Origin: Paracoccaceae bacterium | GTDB lineage: Bacteria > Pseudomonadota > Alphaproteobacteria > Rhodobacterales > Rhodobacteraceae | NCBI GenBank assembly: GCA_027069385.1 | Contig: JALXER010000146.1 | Coordinates: 1-6,533, forward strand | Length of the DNA stretch: 6,533 bases | Reading direction: 5' to 3' | Shown: positions 6,325 to 6,533 of the stretch, in pieces | How the letters are laid out: each line of letters begins with the position of its first letter | Position numbering within the stretch: the first letter of the stretch is position 1 | The notes under the pieces: model-generated | The model's input: the letters and a program-made list of their open reading frames with translations, nothing else | Databases searched by the model: none | What the model was told of the DNA's origin: nothing | Translations under genes and position numbers: made by a program

Positions 6325-6383
6325 CACGGAACCTTTGCGTTGGGTGACAGGTCAGCCCCTCTTACCCAAGGCGGGCATATTTT

Positions 6384-6398
6384 GCAATGCAGCATTGC
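6384..6398. promoter_or_regulatory. 15-bp perfect palindrome upstream of pyc, candidate operator
   Basis: GCAATGC and GCATTGC are perfect inverted repeats around one central base, located 60-74 bp before the pyc start in an 85-bp gap. As a hairpin the loop would be cramped and no T run follows in the minus direction, so a protein-binding site is more likely than a terminator. A weak minus-strand promoter (TTGCAA 6387-6382, 17-bp spacer, TAAGAG 6364-6359) would have its -35 overlapping the palindrome edge, which would suit repression. The TGC/GCA character recalls sites of PhaR-type regulators of carbon storage in alphaproteobacteria, but that link is speculative. Confidence 0.4.
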
Positions 6399-6409
6399 GC
6401 CTCCCTGCC

Positions 6410-6532
6410 CTAAAGCTCTACCTGCATCCGCTCCCGCAGGGTCTCGAATTCAATATCGAGTAAATCCCGCTCGGTTTCCAGAATCTTCCCGTCACGTTTT
6501 TCGACAAAGGCTTCCAGATCATCCAACAAGGC
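6410..6532 (-). CDS. C-terminal end of an acidic helical protein (partial)
   Basis: On the minus strand an open frame enters from the right edge and ends at TAG (6412-6410), showing 40 residues: a charged, leucine-spaced helical segment (LLDDLEAFVEKRDGK, then LLDIEFETLRERMQVEL). No family can be assigned from the tail. It is on the same strand as pyc with an 85-bp gap, so read-through into pyc is possible, but the palindrome in the gap suggests pyc has its own control. The frame is supported by continuous coding-like composition and by lack of any competing frame; the true start is outside the window. Confidence 0.6.
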   Translation of the reverse strand, partial: ALLDDLEAFVEKRDGKILETERDLLDIEFETLRERMQVEL

Positions 6533-6533
6533 T

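Overview
The window looks like chromosomal DNA of an alphaproteobacterium, most likely a Rhodobacteraceae/Roseobacter-type organism. This is inferred from the moderately high GC, the alphaproteobacterial style of the pyruvate carboxylase and the mix of small inner-membrane proteins; no search was run. Gene density is high and no gap between genes reaches 300 bases.

Left end (1-406): the 3' end of a Lys/Glu-rich helical protein on the plus strand, then a tRNA-Gly(GCC) gene on the minus strand with its CCA encoded. A GC-rich inverted repeat straddles the 5' end of the tRNA. The remaining leader up to 406 holds no gene I can support.

Middle left (407-2071): a small four-segment membrane protein (plus strand) runs tail-to-tail into a TetR-family regulator with a WHG-type C-terminal domain (minus strand); their 3' ends overlap by 24 bp across a small hairpin. 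The regulator is divergent from a DUF2306 membrane protein. The 75-bp gap between these two starts holds two 13-bp palindromes built on TTGAC/GTCAA. Each supplies the -35 hexamer of one promoter and overlaps the -10/start region of the opposing promoter. This is a compact switch that would let the regulator silence itself and the membrane protein together.

Middle right to right end (2091-6533): on the minus strand, a full-length pyruvate carboxylase (biotin carboxylase, carboxyltransferase and biotin-carrier domains in one chain) is followed 13 bp later by a secreted protein with one PDZ domain, almost certainly co-transcribed. Upstream of pyc is a 15-bp perfect palindrome, possibly an operator, and then the 3' end of another helical protein on the same strand. 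The most unusual sequence feature is inside pyc: the linker between the biotin carboxylase and carboxyltransferase domains contains a GTAGGGTGGGT...ACCCACC palindrome that resembles dispersed intergenic repeats, plus an 18-bp near-perfect direct copy one 21-bp (7-codon) period away. It looks like a repeat element that inserted in frame and partly duplicated.

The window is mostly ordinary housekeeping DNA. I see no phage, CRISPR, transposase or defence genes.
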